From assembly GCF_002335745.1 (NCBI RefSeq), contig NZ_NIST01000001.1, positions 3,596,354-3,660,353 of the forward strand: 64,000 bases of DNA, read 5' to 3'. This document shows, one piece after another, positions 36,058-45,422 of this stretch; position 1 is the first letter of the stretch, and every line of letters begins with the position of its first letter. The stretch is from Evansella halocellulosilytica (GTDB lineage Bacteria > Bacillota > Bacilli > Bacillales > Salisediminibacteriaceae). The translations under genes and the position numbers were made by a program. The notes beneath the pieces were generated by a model. The model worked only from the letters and a program-made list of their open reading frames with translations. It did not search any database and had not been told where the DNA came from.

Positions 36058-36570
36058 GTGCTTCTTCCTCTGCAAGGTTAAACGAAGAAGAGAATGCATC
36101 GAAGCAGCTTGATTGCTTTTCTTACGCCAAGGGACTCGAAATCTTCTCTTGGCGGTACTATTAGAGAAATCAGCGAAGAATCGCTCGTTGCTCCTGCGAT
36201 TACTCGTCGCAGAAAAACAGTGCTCCTGCGATTACTCGTCGCAGAAAAACAGTGCTCCTGCGATTACTCGTCGCAGAAAAACAGTGCTCCTGCGATTACT
36301 CGTCGCAGACTGCGTGCTTCTTCCTCTGCAAGATTAACCGAAGAAGAGAATGCGTCGAAGCAGCTCGTAGAGAATTCAGCGAAGGATCGCTCGTTGCTCC
36401 TGCGATTACTCGTCGCAGAAAAACAGTGCTCCTGCGATTACTCGTCGCAGACTGCGTGCTTCTTCCTCTGCAAGATTAACCGAAGAAGAGAATGCGTCGA
36501 AGCAGCTCGTAGAGAATTCAGCGAAGAATCGCTCGTTGCTCCTGCGGTTACTCGTCGCAAAAAAACACGG
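36058..36570 (+). repeat. composite tandem repeat: 32-base hairpin units inside 142-base units
   Basis: A 32-base unit (GCTCCTGCGATTACTCGTCG then CAGAAAAACAGT) starts with CTCC at 36191, 36223, 36255, 36287, 36397, 36429 and 36539. Each has the hairpin CTGCGA/TCGCAG. From 36287 a 142-base higher-order unit repeats, adding a segment with CTTCTTC...GAAGAAG that also occurs once at 36058. The long frames through it are periodic (LLRLLVAEKQCSCDY repeated) and come from the repeat; there is no ribosome site, and I do not call a gene. The GC content is higher than in the flanks. Confidence 0.85.
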
Positions 36571-36636
36571 ACCAATTTAAATAAGGTCCCTTAAGGGACT
36601 CTGGTTGTAAAGTGCCCTTATAGGGCGAAATGAAAA

Positions 36637-36655
36637 CCGCCCGTTTTACGGGCGG
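36637..36655 (-). terminator. terminator of the lyase gene
   Basis: CCGCCCG and CGGGCGG form a GC-rich stem with a 5-base loop, with TTTT on the minus strand. Two further palindromes (GTCCCTTAAGGGAC near 36584 and GCCCTTATAGGGC near 36614) stand next to it. Confidence 0.8.
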
Positions 36656-36678
36656 ATACTTATTTAAACCCCATTCAT

Positions 36679-38064
36679 TTATACCATCCCATAAGGATCA
36701 ATAGCCTGCTGAACTTCTGGAGTCATAAGCCCTAACTCAGTAATCACTTGCTTTATCGTTTTATTTTGTGTATCTGCCTGCATCCCAATTTGTGAGGCAA
36801 GATCAAAACCCATAATCGGATTTAGTCCGGTAACGACCGAAAGGGAAGCTTCCATCCAATTTTTACAAATTTGTTCATTTGCTTCAATTCCAGTAATACA
36901 CTTTGTCACTAATGTAGAAATTGCATTTGAGAGAATCTCAATTGATTCAAGCAAAGAGTAGGCAATGACAGGCATCATCACATTGATTTCTAATTGACTT
37001 GCAATACCTGCAGTTGCGATTGTCTTTTCATAACCGATTACTTGACAGCTGACCATATGAACCATCTCTAAAATAGCTGGATTTACTTTCCCAGGCATAA
37101 TCGTAGATCCTGGCTGTACAGGAGGGAGCGTAATTTCAGCTAAACCTGTTCTTGGACCTGAACTTAATAACCGTAAATCGCTTGTTATTTTAATTAAGTG
37201 AAGGGATAGTTCTTTTAACACCATGATCGTATGGATCGCAGCATTCCTATTTTGCATAAAGCTAAATTGGTTATCAGGTTTACGAAAAGGCAGTTGAGTC
37301 CGATCACATATTTTTGAAATAACATTTTGCGGATATTTAGGATGAGTGTTGATAAGTGTACCGATGGCATTACCACCTAATCCTATTTGATAGAGAGAGT
37401 CTAACGACGCCTCAATTTGAGAATATAGAGCACTAATCGTTCCTGCATAACCAGAAAATTCTTGCCCTAATCTGATTGGCAGTGCATCATGTAGATGTGT
37501 TCGACCAGCCTTCCTTATTGGCATTAATTCAATCGATTTCTTATGGAGCTCCTGTTGTAATTGCAAAACAGCAGGAAGGAGCCGATGGACAATCATTTCT
37601 ACTGCCGCGATATGAAGAGCAGAAGGAAATGTATCGTTCGTCGATTGTGCCATATTTACATGATTGTGCGGGTGAATGCGAAAATCTGCCATTGATTCTC
37701 CTAATAATTCGGTAGCTCGGCTTGCAATGACTTCATTTGCATTCATATTTTGTGAAGTACCTGCGCCAGCTTGATATACATCAACGACAAATTGGTGATC
37801 CCATTTTCCTTGTATCACCTCTTCGGCTGCTTCGACAATCGGCTTCCCGAGATTATTCGGAAGGACTCCTAATTCCATGTTTGTTTCTGCAGCAGCAGCC
37901 TTAATAATCCCTTGCGCTTTAATAAAAGGTCGAGGCAACTTTTTCCCGCTAATTGGAAAGTTATCAACCGCCCGTTGAGTTTGAGAGCCATAATAGGCTT
38001 CAACTGGAACCATCACATTACCTAAAGCATCTTTTTCCGTACGGAATTGGTCAGTGTTCTTCAT
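36679..38064 (-). CDS. fumarase/aspartase superfamily lyase
   Basis: A 461-residue protein with the superfamily signature GSTIMPGKVNP, the substrate loops AGAGTSQNMNANEVIA and QSTNDTFPSA, and GRTHLHDALPIRLGQEFSGY. The His in GRTHLHDA is fumarase-like, whereas SQLEINVMMPVIAYSLLESI and the terminal AIDPYGMV are more aspartase-like. It therefore releases fumarate from either malate or aspartate, and I cannot decide which. The ribosome site is AAGGAGAG. It is monocistronic, with two CCATA-containing dyads upstream. Confidence 0.85.
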   Translation of the reverse strand: MKNTDQFRTEKDALGNVMVPVEAYYGSQTQRAVDNFPISGKKLPRPFIKAQGIIKAAAAETNMELGVLPNNLGKPIVEAAEEVIQGKWDHQFVVDVYQAGAGTSQNMNANEVIASRATELLGESMADFRIHPHNHVNMAQSTNDTFPSALHIAAVEMIVHRLLPAVLQLQQELHKKSIELMPIRKAGRTHLHDALPIRLGQEFSGYAGTISALYSQIEASLDSLYQIGLGGNAIGTLINTHPKYPQNVISKICDRTQLPFRKPDNQFSFMQNRNAAIHTIMVLKELSLHLIKITSDLRLLSSGPRTGLAEITLPPVQPGSTIMPGKVNPAILEMVHMVSCQVIGYEKTIATAGIASQLEINVMMPVIAYSLLESIEILSNAISTLVTKCITGIEANEQICKNWMEASLSVVTGLNPIMGFDLASQIGMQADTQNKTIKQVITELGLMTPEVQQAIDPYGMV

Positions 38065-38365
38065 TATTCTCTCCTTGTTACTTTACTTAGAAGCATTCTC
38101 CATATTTAATATGGTTACCATTAAGTGGAGAAACATGAACCATTTCCATAAAAATAACCATCTCCATATAAAACAAGCGGTTTTATTAAATTCGCCTTAT
38201 AAGGTCACTATACGAACATAGTCCATTAAGGAGACTTATTAATTCTTGTTACTTTTTAAGAGGTATTACGATTACAAGCCTTAGCACATAGGCAGAGCCG
38301 TGTACTAAGGCTTGAATAAACAGCAGAAAAAAATGAAACGAAATGACAAACATTAATGACTACAT
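38065..38365. other. gap with a CAAGCCTTAG inverted repeat
   Basis: CAAGCCTTAG (38275-38284) and CTAAGGCTTG (38305-38314) form a perfect 10-base inverted repeat (with ACA/TGT inside) that may terminate the neighbouring transcripts. Nearer the lyase start, CCATATTTAATATGG and TTCTCCA...TGGAGAA are candidate operator dyads. No gene is seen. Confidence 0.45.
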
Positions 38366-39295
38366 TTATAATTTCTCGCCAAATATAGCGACATTTTGAC
38401 GCTCAGAAACAAAACGTTGTCCGTCCCACTTCAACACAGTGATGACATATCCAAGTGAATCAGCATTATACCTTCCTGCAGCTCTTTGATAAGCTTCAAG
38501 TTCATACGTATCATCTCTGTTAAAGTCAACAGGGTATAGACCTGATAAAGGATTTACCCATCCTTCTACCGGCGATCTTAATCTACCATTTTCGTCATAA
38601 ACCTCATTTAAATAATCTGTTCCTTTATATGTTAAATCAATGATAAACTGTTCATTCTCGTGGTGACTAGTTAATGATGCTTTATATAGATTTTCATAAT
38701 TGACATCATATTGGTAGCTTGCATTAAATTGATCAGAATTAAAAACCTCTCTCATATGACCGTTCAAATGAGAAAAGATATAGGCATATATTGCTCCACC
38801 GCTGCCACCTGTATCGATCACGACTAAAATATCAGCAACTCGATTTCCCGTAAAATCACCAAGAAAAAGCGTCGGATTGTATCCCGCGTCATTTTGTAAA
38901 GAAATTTGTTCATATTGACCAGCTCTCCCATTATGGATGAGCACTGTAATATCTTGTATGAAAGGACTATCAGCAGTTTGATGACCAGTAAGTAAAACAG
39001 TATCGGTAAGCGAGTCTCCATCAATATCACCATATTTTGTATCGATGATAAAAGGGAGGGGTGCATGCATTTGTCTAGTGAGTAGGGGTTCAATGTTCGA
39101 TTTCATTGCTAGCAGTACTTCCCTTGAAGGGTAAGGGGCCGGAAACGTTAAGGCAATATCAATTGTATGCAATGCTTCTTTTAATCGACCTTCTCTTGCA
39201 TGAGTATTGGCTAAATTGTACCAATAATGTAGATAGTTTGTTTCCCTTATTTTACTGTAATAATCGTTCATCATGTTATGATAATCATTATTCAT
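38366..39295 (-). CDS. VCBS/FG-GAP-like protein with N-terminal TPR-like region
   Basis: A 309-residue protein. Residues 1-60 look like a short TPR helical pair (YWYNLANTHAREGRLKEALH). The rest contains aspartate-rich calcium-binding-like loops typical of FG-GAP/VCBS repeats: KYGDIDGDSLTDTVLL, GDFTGNRVADILVVI and VDFNRDDTYELEAY. There is no signal peptide, so it is probably cytoplasmic or spore-associated. The start follows AAGGGGAG. Similar proteins are common in Bacillus, but their role is unknown. The three minus-strand genes here may form a unit with the 39356 and 39741 genes. Confidence 0.7.
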   Translation of the reverse strand: MNNDYHNMMNDYYSKIRETNYLHYWYNLANTHAREGRLKEALHTIDIALTFPAPYPSREVLLAMKSNIEPLLTRQMHAPLPFIIDTKYGDIDGDSLTDTVLLTGHQTADSPFIQDITVLIHNGRAGQYEQISLQNDAGYNPTLFLGDFTGNRVADILVVIDTGGSGGAIYAYIFSHLNGHMREVFNSDQFNASYQYDVNYENLYKASLTSHHENEQFIIDLTYKGTDYLNEVYDENGRLRSPVEGWVNPLSGLYPVDFNRDDTYELEAYQRAAGRYNADSLGYVITVLKWDGQRFVSERQNVAIFGEKL

Positions 39296-39355
39296 ACATA
39301 CCAGCTCCCCTTCATTTTTTCTAAATTCCCAATTGACTTCACAATAATAAAGGTA

Positions 39356-39721
39356 CTATTCATTCATCATCCAGTTATAAAACTTCCATATTATAAAGAT
39401 GAAAACAAAATAACCAATAATAGAATAATAATGCTGCCATTGAGAGGAATGTTGAAACATTCCTATTTGTTCGGCAATTTGCTCCATAATAGGTGTGAGT
39501 AGACTTAACAGGGCGATAAACAAAAATATAAGCAATGGACTCAAGCGCTTTAAAATAGAAATTACAATAATAGTAAATATCGGTATAAACACCAATGTAA
39601 AATAGACATTAATAGAAAAAATAGTCGGGAAGGGCCGGTGGGGAAAGGTATAAAATTCTTTCCCAATAAACCAAAGATCTAAATAAGTTGCCAAGAAAGT
39701 AGCTAGGATGGATGTACTCAC
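39356..39721 (-). CDS. CBO0543-family membrane protein
   Basis: An approximately 121-residue protein with four hydrophobic segments and the family pattern TYLDLWFIGKEFYTFPHRPF, then NVYFTLVFIPIFT and WQHYYSIIGYFVF. These small membrane proteins are common in sporeformers and have no known function. The frame extends to an ATG at 39826 that overlaps the upstream gene by 86 bases; the GTG at 39721 follows AAAGG and removes the overlap, so I prefer it, with modest certainty. Confidence 0.65.
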   Translation of the reverse strand: MSTSILATFLATYLDLWFIGKEFYTFPHRPFPTIFSINVYFTLVFIPIFTIIVISILKRLSPLLIFLFIALLSLLTPIMEQIAEQIGMFQHSSQWQHYYSIIGYFVFIFIIWKFYNWMMNE

Positions 39722-39740
39722 ATATGCCTTTATTTGTGTT

Positions 39741-40877
39741 TTATTTTTTAAATAGTCCTTCTTTTGCAAGGATTGCAAGTTCAATTTTCTCCAACGTTTC
39801 ACAGTACTCATTTGAAATTTCCCCATTCACATTTATCTTTGAACTTTTTAAATAATGCACGACTTTCCAGTCTGAATACGAATACCAATCATCTTCTGCT
39901 GCTTTTTTATGCTTTACATTGTTCCATGCTTGACTTAATGAGGGACTGTAAATCCGGTGTGAACCAGTAATTAACGAACAATTTTTTGTACGGCGCTTAT
40001 ACGTTTTTCCAGGTATCGAATCATTCGTAGTATTGTATAACTGCGGCCAATAATCTTTACGTGAACCAGTATGGCGCTGTTTGTAAGACCACTTAAGCAT
40101 TTTTGGCAGCATATGATCATTAAATAATAATTCATATAGTCTTTTTCCTAATAAAATACGTTCGTGTAAGGCAGCAAAATGGTGAATCGTCTGTCCTGTT
40201 ATCTTGATGTTTGTACCATCTATGTATGGAAAAAGAACTTGATTTAAACTGAGAATATCTTGTAATTTGAATTTTAATGTCTCTAGAACAGACGTTTTAT
40301 AATGGCTGTTTTGAATCACTCTTTTTTCCAAATAATTTTGCTCGTTTACGACGAGAGCCATCGCTAAGAGATAGTCATCTTTGTTCTCATAATAAAAGTT
40401 CCAGATGACTTCCATAAAGGCTGATACTTTAAAGATTGGCAGAAGATAAAATAATTTTTTTTGCCTGATTTGGCTTTCCTCATATAACAACAATTGCGGA
40501 TATACATCTTGAAAGATAAGCCAATTTCCACGCTCTAAAAAGGAAAAGAAGTTTCTTTGCTCTTTCTCGGTCAGCAGTTTCGTCAGTAAATCACCTTTTA
40601 AATCGGTCATATTCCAACCGCCATTTCGCGAAACCATATGGCCTAATAAAGCCCAGTGAATTTCAGGGTTATTTCGATAGTAATGTAAATAAGCTTCTGT
40701 TCTAGTTACATTGTTTTTATTTTTATCCGCTGTTTTTTTTCGGATAGCTGTGATCAGTTTCAGTTCCTCTTCATTTAACGATTCTAGTAGTATATGTTTT
40801 CCATCTATCTTTTTTAACTGCTTCTTTATTATTTTTAATGATGGAGGCAATTTATGACGTAGACATCTCCTTTTCAT
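39741..40877 (-). CDS. DUF2515 protein (YppC-like)
   Basis: A 378-residue protein. VTRTEAYLHYYRNNPEIHWALLGHMVSRNGGWNMTDLKG, read in part here, is the hallmark of DUF2515/YppC of Bacillus subtilis. It is basic and soluble with no signal peptide. The function is not known. The ribosome site is GAGGTGG. It is the first gene of the minus-strand set and diverges from sqhC. Confidence 0.8.
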   Translation of the reverse strand: MKRRCLRHKLPPSLKIIKKQLKKIDGKHILLESLNEEELKLITAIRKKTADKNKNNVTRTEAYLHYYRNNPEIHWALLGHMVSRNGGWNMTDLKGDLLTKLLTEKEQRNFFSFLERGNWLIFQDVYPQLLLYEESQIRQKKLFYLLPIFKVSAFMEVIWNFYYENKDDYLLAMALVVNEQNYLEKRVIQNSHYKTSVLETLKFKLQDILSLNQVLFPYIDGTNIKITGQTIHHFAALHERILLGKRLYELLFNDHMLPKMLKWSYKQRHTGSRKDYWPQLYNTTNDSIPGKTYKRRTKNCSLITGSHRIYSPSLSQAWNNVKHKKAAEDDWYSYSDWKVVHYLKSSKINVNGEISNEYCETLEKIELAILAKEGLFKK

Positions 40878-40999
40878 CTATCCACCTCAGCTCTTCTCAT
40901 TACTAAATCATCCTATTCGATGAATTGACTCGATATGAATAATTGGTCATTTCATGAATAAAGGTAATTTATAATACAGTATAGAAGGGCGGATTATGT

Positions 41000-42892
41000 A
41001 TGAAGAAACTGATAGAACCAGAAGTAAACCGTCTCATACAACGATTACAAGAACTCCAGGCAGAGGATGGATCGTGGAAGTTTTGTTTTGAGTCTAGTCC
41101 AACGACTGATGCCTATATGATCATACTATTACGGTCTTTAAACATGAAAAATGAGGAAGAACTTATCATCGAATTAGTCAAAAGAATGATTAATAGGCAG
41201 TTAGAAAATGGCGCGTGGAAAATTTACGAAGATGAAAATGAAGGAAATTTATCACTGACGATTGAAGCTTACTACGCTCTCCTCTATTCCGGTTATAAAC
41301 AAAAACATGACCCGGAAATGAAAAAGGCTGAACACTTTATTCATACCCATGGTGGAATTTCTAAAGCTCTATCTTTAACAAAAATGGTATTGACCGTCAC
41401 TGGACCACTACCATGGCCAAAACGATTTCCAATCCCGATCGAGTTTCTTTTGCTGCCTCAAGCTTCACCGCTTAATTTCTTTGATTTTTCAGGATATGCA
41501 AGAGTACACATTGCGCCTATGTTAGTAATCGCAGATCAAAAATTCGTATTAAAAAGAAACGATACCCCAAACTTGTCTCACTTAATGAGCGACAGAAAAA
41601 CGAACGACTTTTTTGATGAATTTCAATCCGAAGAGGCACGATCATTTATTTCTTTTCTTCGTCAAAGCATTGAAAGGTTGATAGGTTCACCAAACGAACT
41701 TCATCAAATGGCATTAAAAAAAGCTGAACGATTTATGTTAAACAGAATTGAGCGTGACGGTACACTTTACAGCTACTTTACGACGACGTTTTTAATGATT
41801 TATGCGTTACTGTCTTTAGGCTATTCAACAAGGAGTCCTGTTATCCAAAATGCTGTTAATGGATTAAAATCATTGACTTGCCGTACAAATAGTGGTCATC
41901 ATCTGCAGCATACAACTTCTACTATATGGAATACTGCACTAATATCAGACTCACTGCAATCAGCGGGTGTTCCTTTCCATTCTTCAATGATTCAAAAAGC
42001 GAATGACTATTTAATTAAAAGACAGCATACCCGCTACGGTGACTGGGTTATCCATAACCCTCTAGCATTACCGGGCGGATGGGGCTTTTCAAATATAAAT
42101 ACGATTAATCCTGACGTTGATGATACGACTGCAGCATTAAGATCATTAAGAAGAACGGTTGAACAGATTCCGAGTTACAGAGAGTATTGGTATAGAGGGA
42201 TTAATTGGGTACTTTCGATGCAAAATGATGATGGAGGCTGGCCAGCATTTGAAAAAAATACAGATAAACGTATATTAACATTCGTGCCTATATTCGGAGC
42301 AAAAGATGCAAGCATTGATCCTTCTTCAGCAGATTTAACGGGGCGCACGTTACATTTTTTAGGGCGATATGCTCGTCTATTTAAACAACATCACCAAGTA
42401 AATAGGGGTGTCCGGTGGTTATTAAACAATCAAGAAAGAGATGGTTCATGGTATGGGCGCTGGGGGATATGTTATATATACGGAACTTGGGCAGCGATAA
42501 CAGGAATGACAGCTACAGGAGTGAGATCGGATCATGCTTCTATCCAAAAAGCTGTTCACTGGTTAATGAGTATTCAAAATGATGACGGAGGTTGGGGGGA
42601 ATCGTGTAAAAGCGACATAAAGAAAACATTTATTGCATTAGGAGAGGGCACTTTATCTCAGACCGCTTGGGCAGTTGATGCGTTAATATCTGTATATGAG
42701 CAGCCTACAGATTCAATAAACCGTGGTATCTATCATTTAATCGGAAAACTGTATGATAATGATTGGACGTACACATATCCTACCGGGGGAGGTCTTCCTG
42801 GCTACTTTTATTTTTATTACTACAGTTATAATTATATTTGGCCACTCCTTGCATTAAGTCATTATGTAAATAAATACAATAACATTCGATAG
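41000..42892 (+). CDS. sqhC: sporulenol synthase / squalene-hopene cyclase family
   Basis: A 630-residue triterpene cyclase. The catalytic DxDD motif is DVDD at 372-375 (NPDVDDTTAALRSL). Several QW repeats are visible: QAEDGSWKF, QLENGAWKI, QNDDGGWPAF, QERDGSWYGRWG and QNDDGGWGES. In Bacillus subtilis the homologue cyclises tetraprenyl-beta-curcumene to sporulenol, a spore-membrane C35 terpene; a hopanoid role is the alternative. The membrane-facing region lies in the middle. The start follows AGAAGGGCGG. Confidence 0.9.
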   Translation: MKKLIEPEVNRLIQRLQELQAEDGSWKFCFESSPTTDAYMIILLRSLNMKNEEELIIELVKRMINRQLENGAWKIYEDENEGNLSLTIEAYYALLYSGYKQKHDPEMKKAEHFIHTHGGISKALSLTKMVLTVTGPLPWPKRFPIPIEFLLLPQASPLNFFDFSGYARVHIAPMLVIADQKFVLKRNDTPNLSHLMSDRKTNDFFDEFQSEEARSFISFLRQSIERLIGSPNELHQMALKKAERFMLNRIERDGTLYSYFTTTFLMIYALLSLGYSTRSPVIQNAVNGLKSLTCRTNSGHHLQHTTSTIWNTALISDSLQSAGVPFHSSMIQKANDYLIKRQHTRYGDWVIHNPLALPGGWGFSNINTINPDVDDTTAALRSLRRTVEQIPSYREYWYRGINWVLSMQNDDGGWPAFEKNTDKRILTFVPIFGAKDASIDPSSADLTGRTLHFLGRYARLFKQHHQVNRGVRWLLNNQERDGSWYGRWGICYIYGTWAAITGMTATGVRSDHASIQKAVHWLMSIQNDDGGWGESCKSDIKKTFIALGEGTLSQTAWAVDALISVYEQPTDSINRGIYHLIGKLYDNDWTYTYPTGGGLPGYFYFYYYSYNYIWPLLALSHYVNKYNNIR

Positions 42893-42910
42893 GAGGACTC
42901 AATCGAAAGT

Positions 42911-42966
42911 GCCTGGTAACGTGTGGTGGCAACTTAAGTTACCAGGCCCTCACGAGTCTTTTTTTG
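42911..42966 (+). terminator. inverted repeat and T run after sqhC
   Basis: GCCTGGTAAC (42911-42920) and GTTACCAGGC (42938-42947) pair perfectly. Ten bases later a T run (42959-42965) follows. Confidence 0.65.
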
Positions 42967-43044
42967 TTTGACGAAAGTTCATCATAATTGTGATCCAACT
43001 CTGTTTATCTATTTTTATTAAATCAATGCTCTAAACGATTCATG

Positions 43045-43193
43045 AAGAGGTTCAAAAAGTCCGGGAAAAATAGCTTTCGTATCTCTTCGTTGACTCGTTT
43101 CTCCGTGACTCAAGTATGAACACCATACGCTTCGCTACTCAAAACTTCGTCCCTTGATCTACTCGCCTCTTTATTGTCCTCCTTTTTGAACAC
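43045..43193 (+). repeat. full copy of an intergenic repeat with inverted ends
   Basis: The element begins AAGAGGTTCAAAAAGTCCGG and ends with CTCCTTTTTGAACAC, so its ends are inverted copies of GTTCAAAAAG. The inside is AC-TC-rich with repeated CTTCG, resembling the 36-kb satellite. Heads of the same element lie at 14251 and 54688. No coding frame is present. Confidence 0.6.
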
Positions 43194-43253
43194 ACACTTA
43201 AAGGAAAACGAAAGACATATGTTGAATGTAATAGATAGATAGGAGGTAACTCA

Positions 43254-44573
43254 ATGTTGAATAACGGATGGACTCAATTAGAGGATTACATAAGAAATAT
43301 AATGGAAATAGAGCATATACCCGGATTAACAATCGGAATATCTAAAGGAGGAGACACCCTTTTTCAAAAAGGATTCGGCTTTAGAGATGTGAACAAACAA
43401 TTGCCCGCAACCCCCGAAACAATGTTCGGAATTGCTTCGGTTACGAAATCAGTTACTGCTCTAGCAATACTTGAATTGGAAAACATCGGATTATTATCTA
43501 TACATGATCCTGTCGTGAAACACCTACCTGAGTTTTATTTAAATGGAGTGGAAGATATGACTACGATCAAAATCTCTCACCTTCTATCTCATACAACAGG
43601 TATGCCACCAATGGAACGAAGAGAACAAATCGAAACTTATAACGAACACCTTTCATATATCAAATCTGCGCAATACGAACTCCTTGGCAAACCAGGAGAT
43701 TATTTCAGCTATTGCAATGATACATTTTTATTGTTAGGTGCAATCATTGAAAAATTAACAGGCAAGTTATTCAGACGCTATATAACGAATCAATATCTCG
43801 AACTATTAAATATGACAAGGTCAACTTTTAGCTTAGAAGAAGTGAATAAATTTAGTAACGTCTCTATTCCGTACAACATGAACCGGAAAACACATGAATG
43901 GACTATCTCACAGTGGCCAGCACTAGGGACATATGAAACTGGCGGGGGAATCCGTTCAACGGTTGTCGACCTATTAAAATATGGTCAAATCTATGTAAAT
44001 GGCGAGTATCCATTCACTCAAAAAATGTGGGAGCCCGTTCACGAAACTGGCAGAGGTACATATTACGGATTTGGATTTAACGTAACTCCTGCATATGCTG
44101 ACAAATATACGATTGTCCAGCATGGAGGAGGACAACCTGGTGTGTCATCTCATTTTGGCTTTGTCCCAGAAGAAAAGTTAGTCGTTTCCGTATTAACGAA
44201 TGTCGGAGGTGTTAGCGCAGGGGATATTTGGCATGCTGCAGTAAATGCAGCACTATCGCTCCCTCTCGATTATAAAAAATACAAAGAACCGGTATACCCA
44301 ATGCCGATTGAAGAGCAAGTCAAATTTGAAGGTGAATACGTTTCAAAGGAAAGTGGACCTGTTTCAATCTATCGCAATTATGACCAATTATTCGCTTACA
44401 TAGACGGTGAAGAAATGGCACTTCGAGCAAGTGGACGAGACACACTCGTTATGATAAAAAATGAAAAGCCACTTCGGTTTTATTTTCGTGAAGAAAAAGA
44501 AAAACCGTGGGCGCTGTTTAATGGATCGAGAATGTTAAGAAGAATACGAAATGATAAAATTGAAAGGGTGTAG
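43254..44573 (+). CDS. serine hydrolase of the beta-lactamase/DD-peptidase fold
   Basis: A 439-residue penicillin-binding-like hydrolase. S62VTK65 is the nucleophile motif, YCN in DYFSYCNDTF is the second, and HGGGQPG is the third. No signal peptide is seen, so it is probably cytoplasmic, like D-aminopeptidase/D-esterase relatives. A C-terminal beta domain follows residue 345. It is 4 bases before dppA, suggesting joint work on D-amino-acid peptides from cell-wall turnover. The start follows AGGAGGTAA. Confidence 0.87.
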   Translation: MLNNGWTQLEDYIRNIMEIEHIPGLTIGISKGGDTLFQKGFGFRDVNKQLPATPETMFGIASVTKSVTALAILELENIGLLSIHDPVVKHLPEFYLNGVEDMTTIKISHLLSHTTGMPPMERREQIETYNEHLSYIKSAQYELLGKPGDYFSYCNDTFLLLGAIIEKLTGKLFRRYITNQYLELLNMTRSTFSLEEVNKFSNVSIPYNMNRKTHEWTISQWPALGTYETGGGIRSTVVDLLKYGQIYVNGEYPFTQKMWEPVHETGRGTYYGFGFNVTPAYADKYTIVQHGGGQPGVSSHFGFVPEEKLVVSVLTNVGGVSAGDIWHAAVNAALSLPLDYKKYKEPVYPMPIEEQVKFEGEYVSKESGPVSIYRNYDQLFAYIDGEEMALRASGRDTLVMIKNEKPLRFYFREEKEKPWALFNGSRMLRRIRNDKIERV

Positions 44574-44577
44574 CGAA

Positions 44578-45390
44578 ATGAAAGTATTTATTTCTGCAGA
44601 TATGGAAGGAGTAGCGGGGGTCGTTCATCAAGAACATACTGGCAGAAGCGGAATAGAGCATGACCGTGCAAGAAAACTATTGACAGAGGAAGTAAATGCG
44701 GCAATTGAAGGTGCACTTGAAGCCGGGGCGAAAGAAATCATTGTCAATGATTCGCACGGTACGATGAGAAACTTAATACCTGAGTTACTCCACTCAAATG
44801 CAGAGTACATCATTGGATCTCCTAAAATTCTAGCTATGATGGAGGGGATTGATGAAAGCTTTGATGCTGCGATATTATTAGGACATCACGCAAGAATGGG
44901 GCAACCAGGTATATTAAATCATTCTTTTAACGGCAGGGTCGTCCGCAACATTCGTATTAACGGAGTTGATTATGGTGAAATTGGGATAAATGCAGCAATT
45001 GCTGGGACATTCGGTGTGCCTACAATTTTAGTAACTGGGTGTCAATATGCAGGAGAAGAGGCAAAGGAATTGATTCCTTCAATTGAAACTGCGATAGTCA
45101 AACAAACGATAAACCGTGTTACCGCTCGTAATTTCACACCGGAAAAGTCACAATCACTCATAAAGCAAAAGATGATCTCAGCCTTAGAAAAACGTAATGA
45201 TGTTCAACCATTTAAAATCGATGGACCATACGTAGTCGATTTAACATACGTACATACAGGGTTTGCTGATGCAGCGGAAATCCTGCCTATCGTTGAAAAA
45301 GTTCATGCCGATACCCATCGCTTCGAAGCGCATGACTTTATAACTGCATTTCGATATATCCGAAGTTTAATTAACTTAGCATCCGCTTAA
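44578..45390 (+). CDS. dppA: D-aminopeptidase DppA (M55)
   Basis: A 270-residue zinc D-aminopeptidase that releases D-Ala from D-Ala-D-Ala-type peptides. The metal and catalytic residues of the family are in place: Asp8 and Glu10 (ADMEGVAG), His60 (NDSHGT), His104 (LGHHARMG) and His115 (ILNHSF). The frame is open to 44551, but the ATG at 44578 follows AAAGGG at nine bases and gives the standard N-terminus. It is translationally coupled to the serine hydrolase. Confidence 0.93.
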   Translation: MKVFISADMEGVAGVVHQEHTGRSGIEHDRARKLLTEEVNAAIEGALEAGAKEIIVNDSHGTMRNLIPELLHSNAEYIIGSPKILAMMEGIDESFDAAILLGHHARMGQPGILNHSFNGRVVRNIRINGVDYGEIGINAAIAGTFGVPTILVTGCQYAGEEAKELIPSIETAIVKQTINRVTARNFTPEKSQSLIKQKMISALEKRNDVQPFKIDGPYVVDLTYVHTGFADAAEILPIVEKVHADTHRFEAHDFITAFRYIRSLINLASA

Positions 45391-45422
45391 ACTCAGATTC
45401 ATAGTAGGAAGAAGGGGTAAAG

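Noticed and set aside
36191-36318. Evenly spaced 32-base repeats suggested a CRISPR array
   Set aside because: The units are directly adjacent with no unique spacers, and no cas gene is nearby.
36094-36594. Long open frames of up to 166 codons through the repeat region
   Set aside because: The frames arise from the repeat period, have no ribosome site and encode only repeated LLRLLVAEKQCSCDY-type sequence in several frames.
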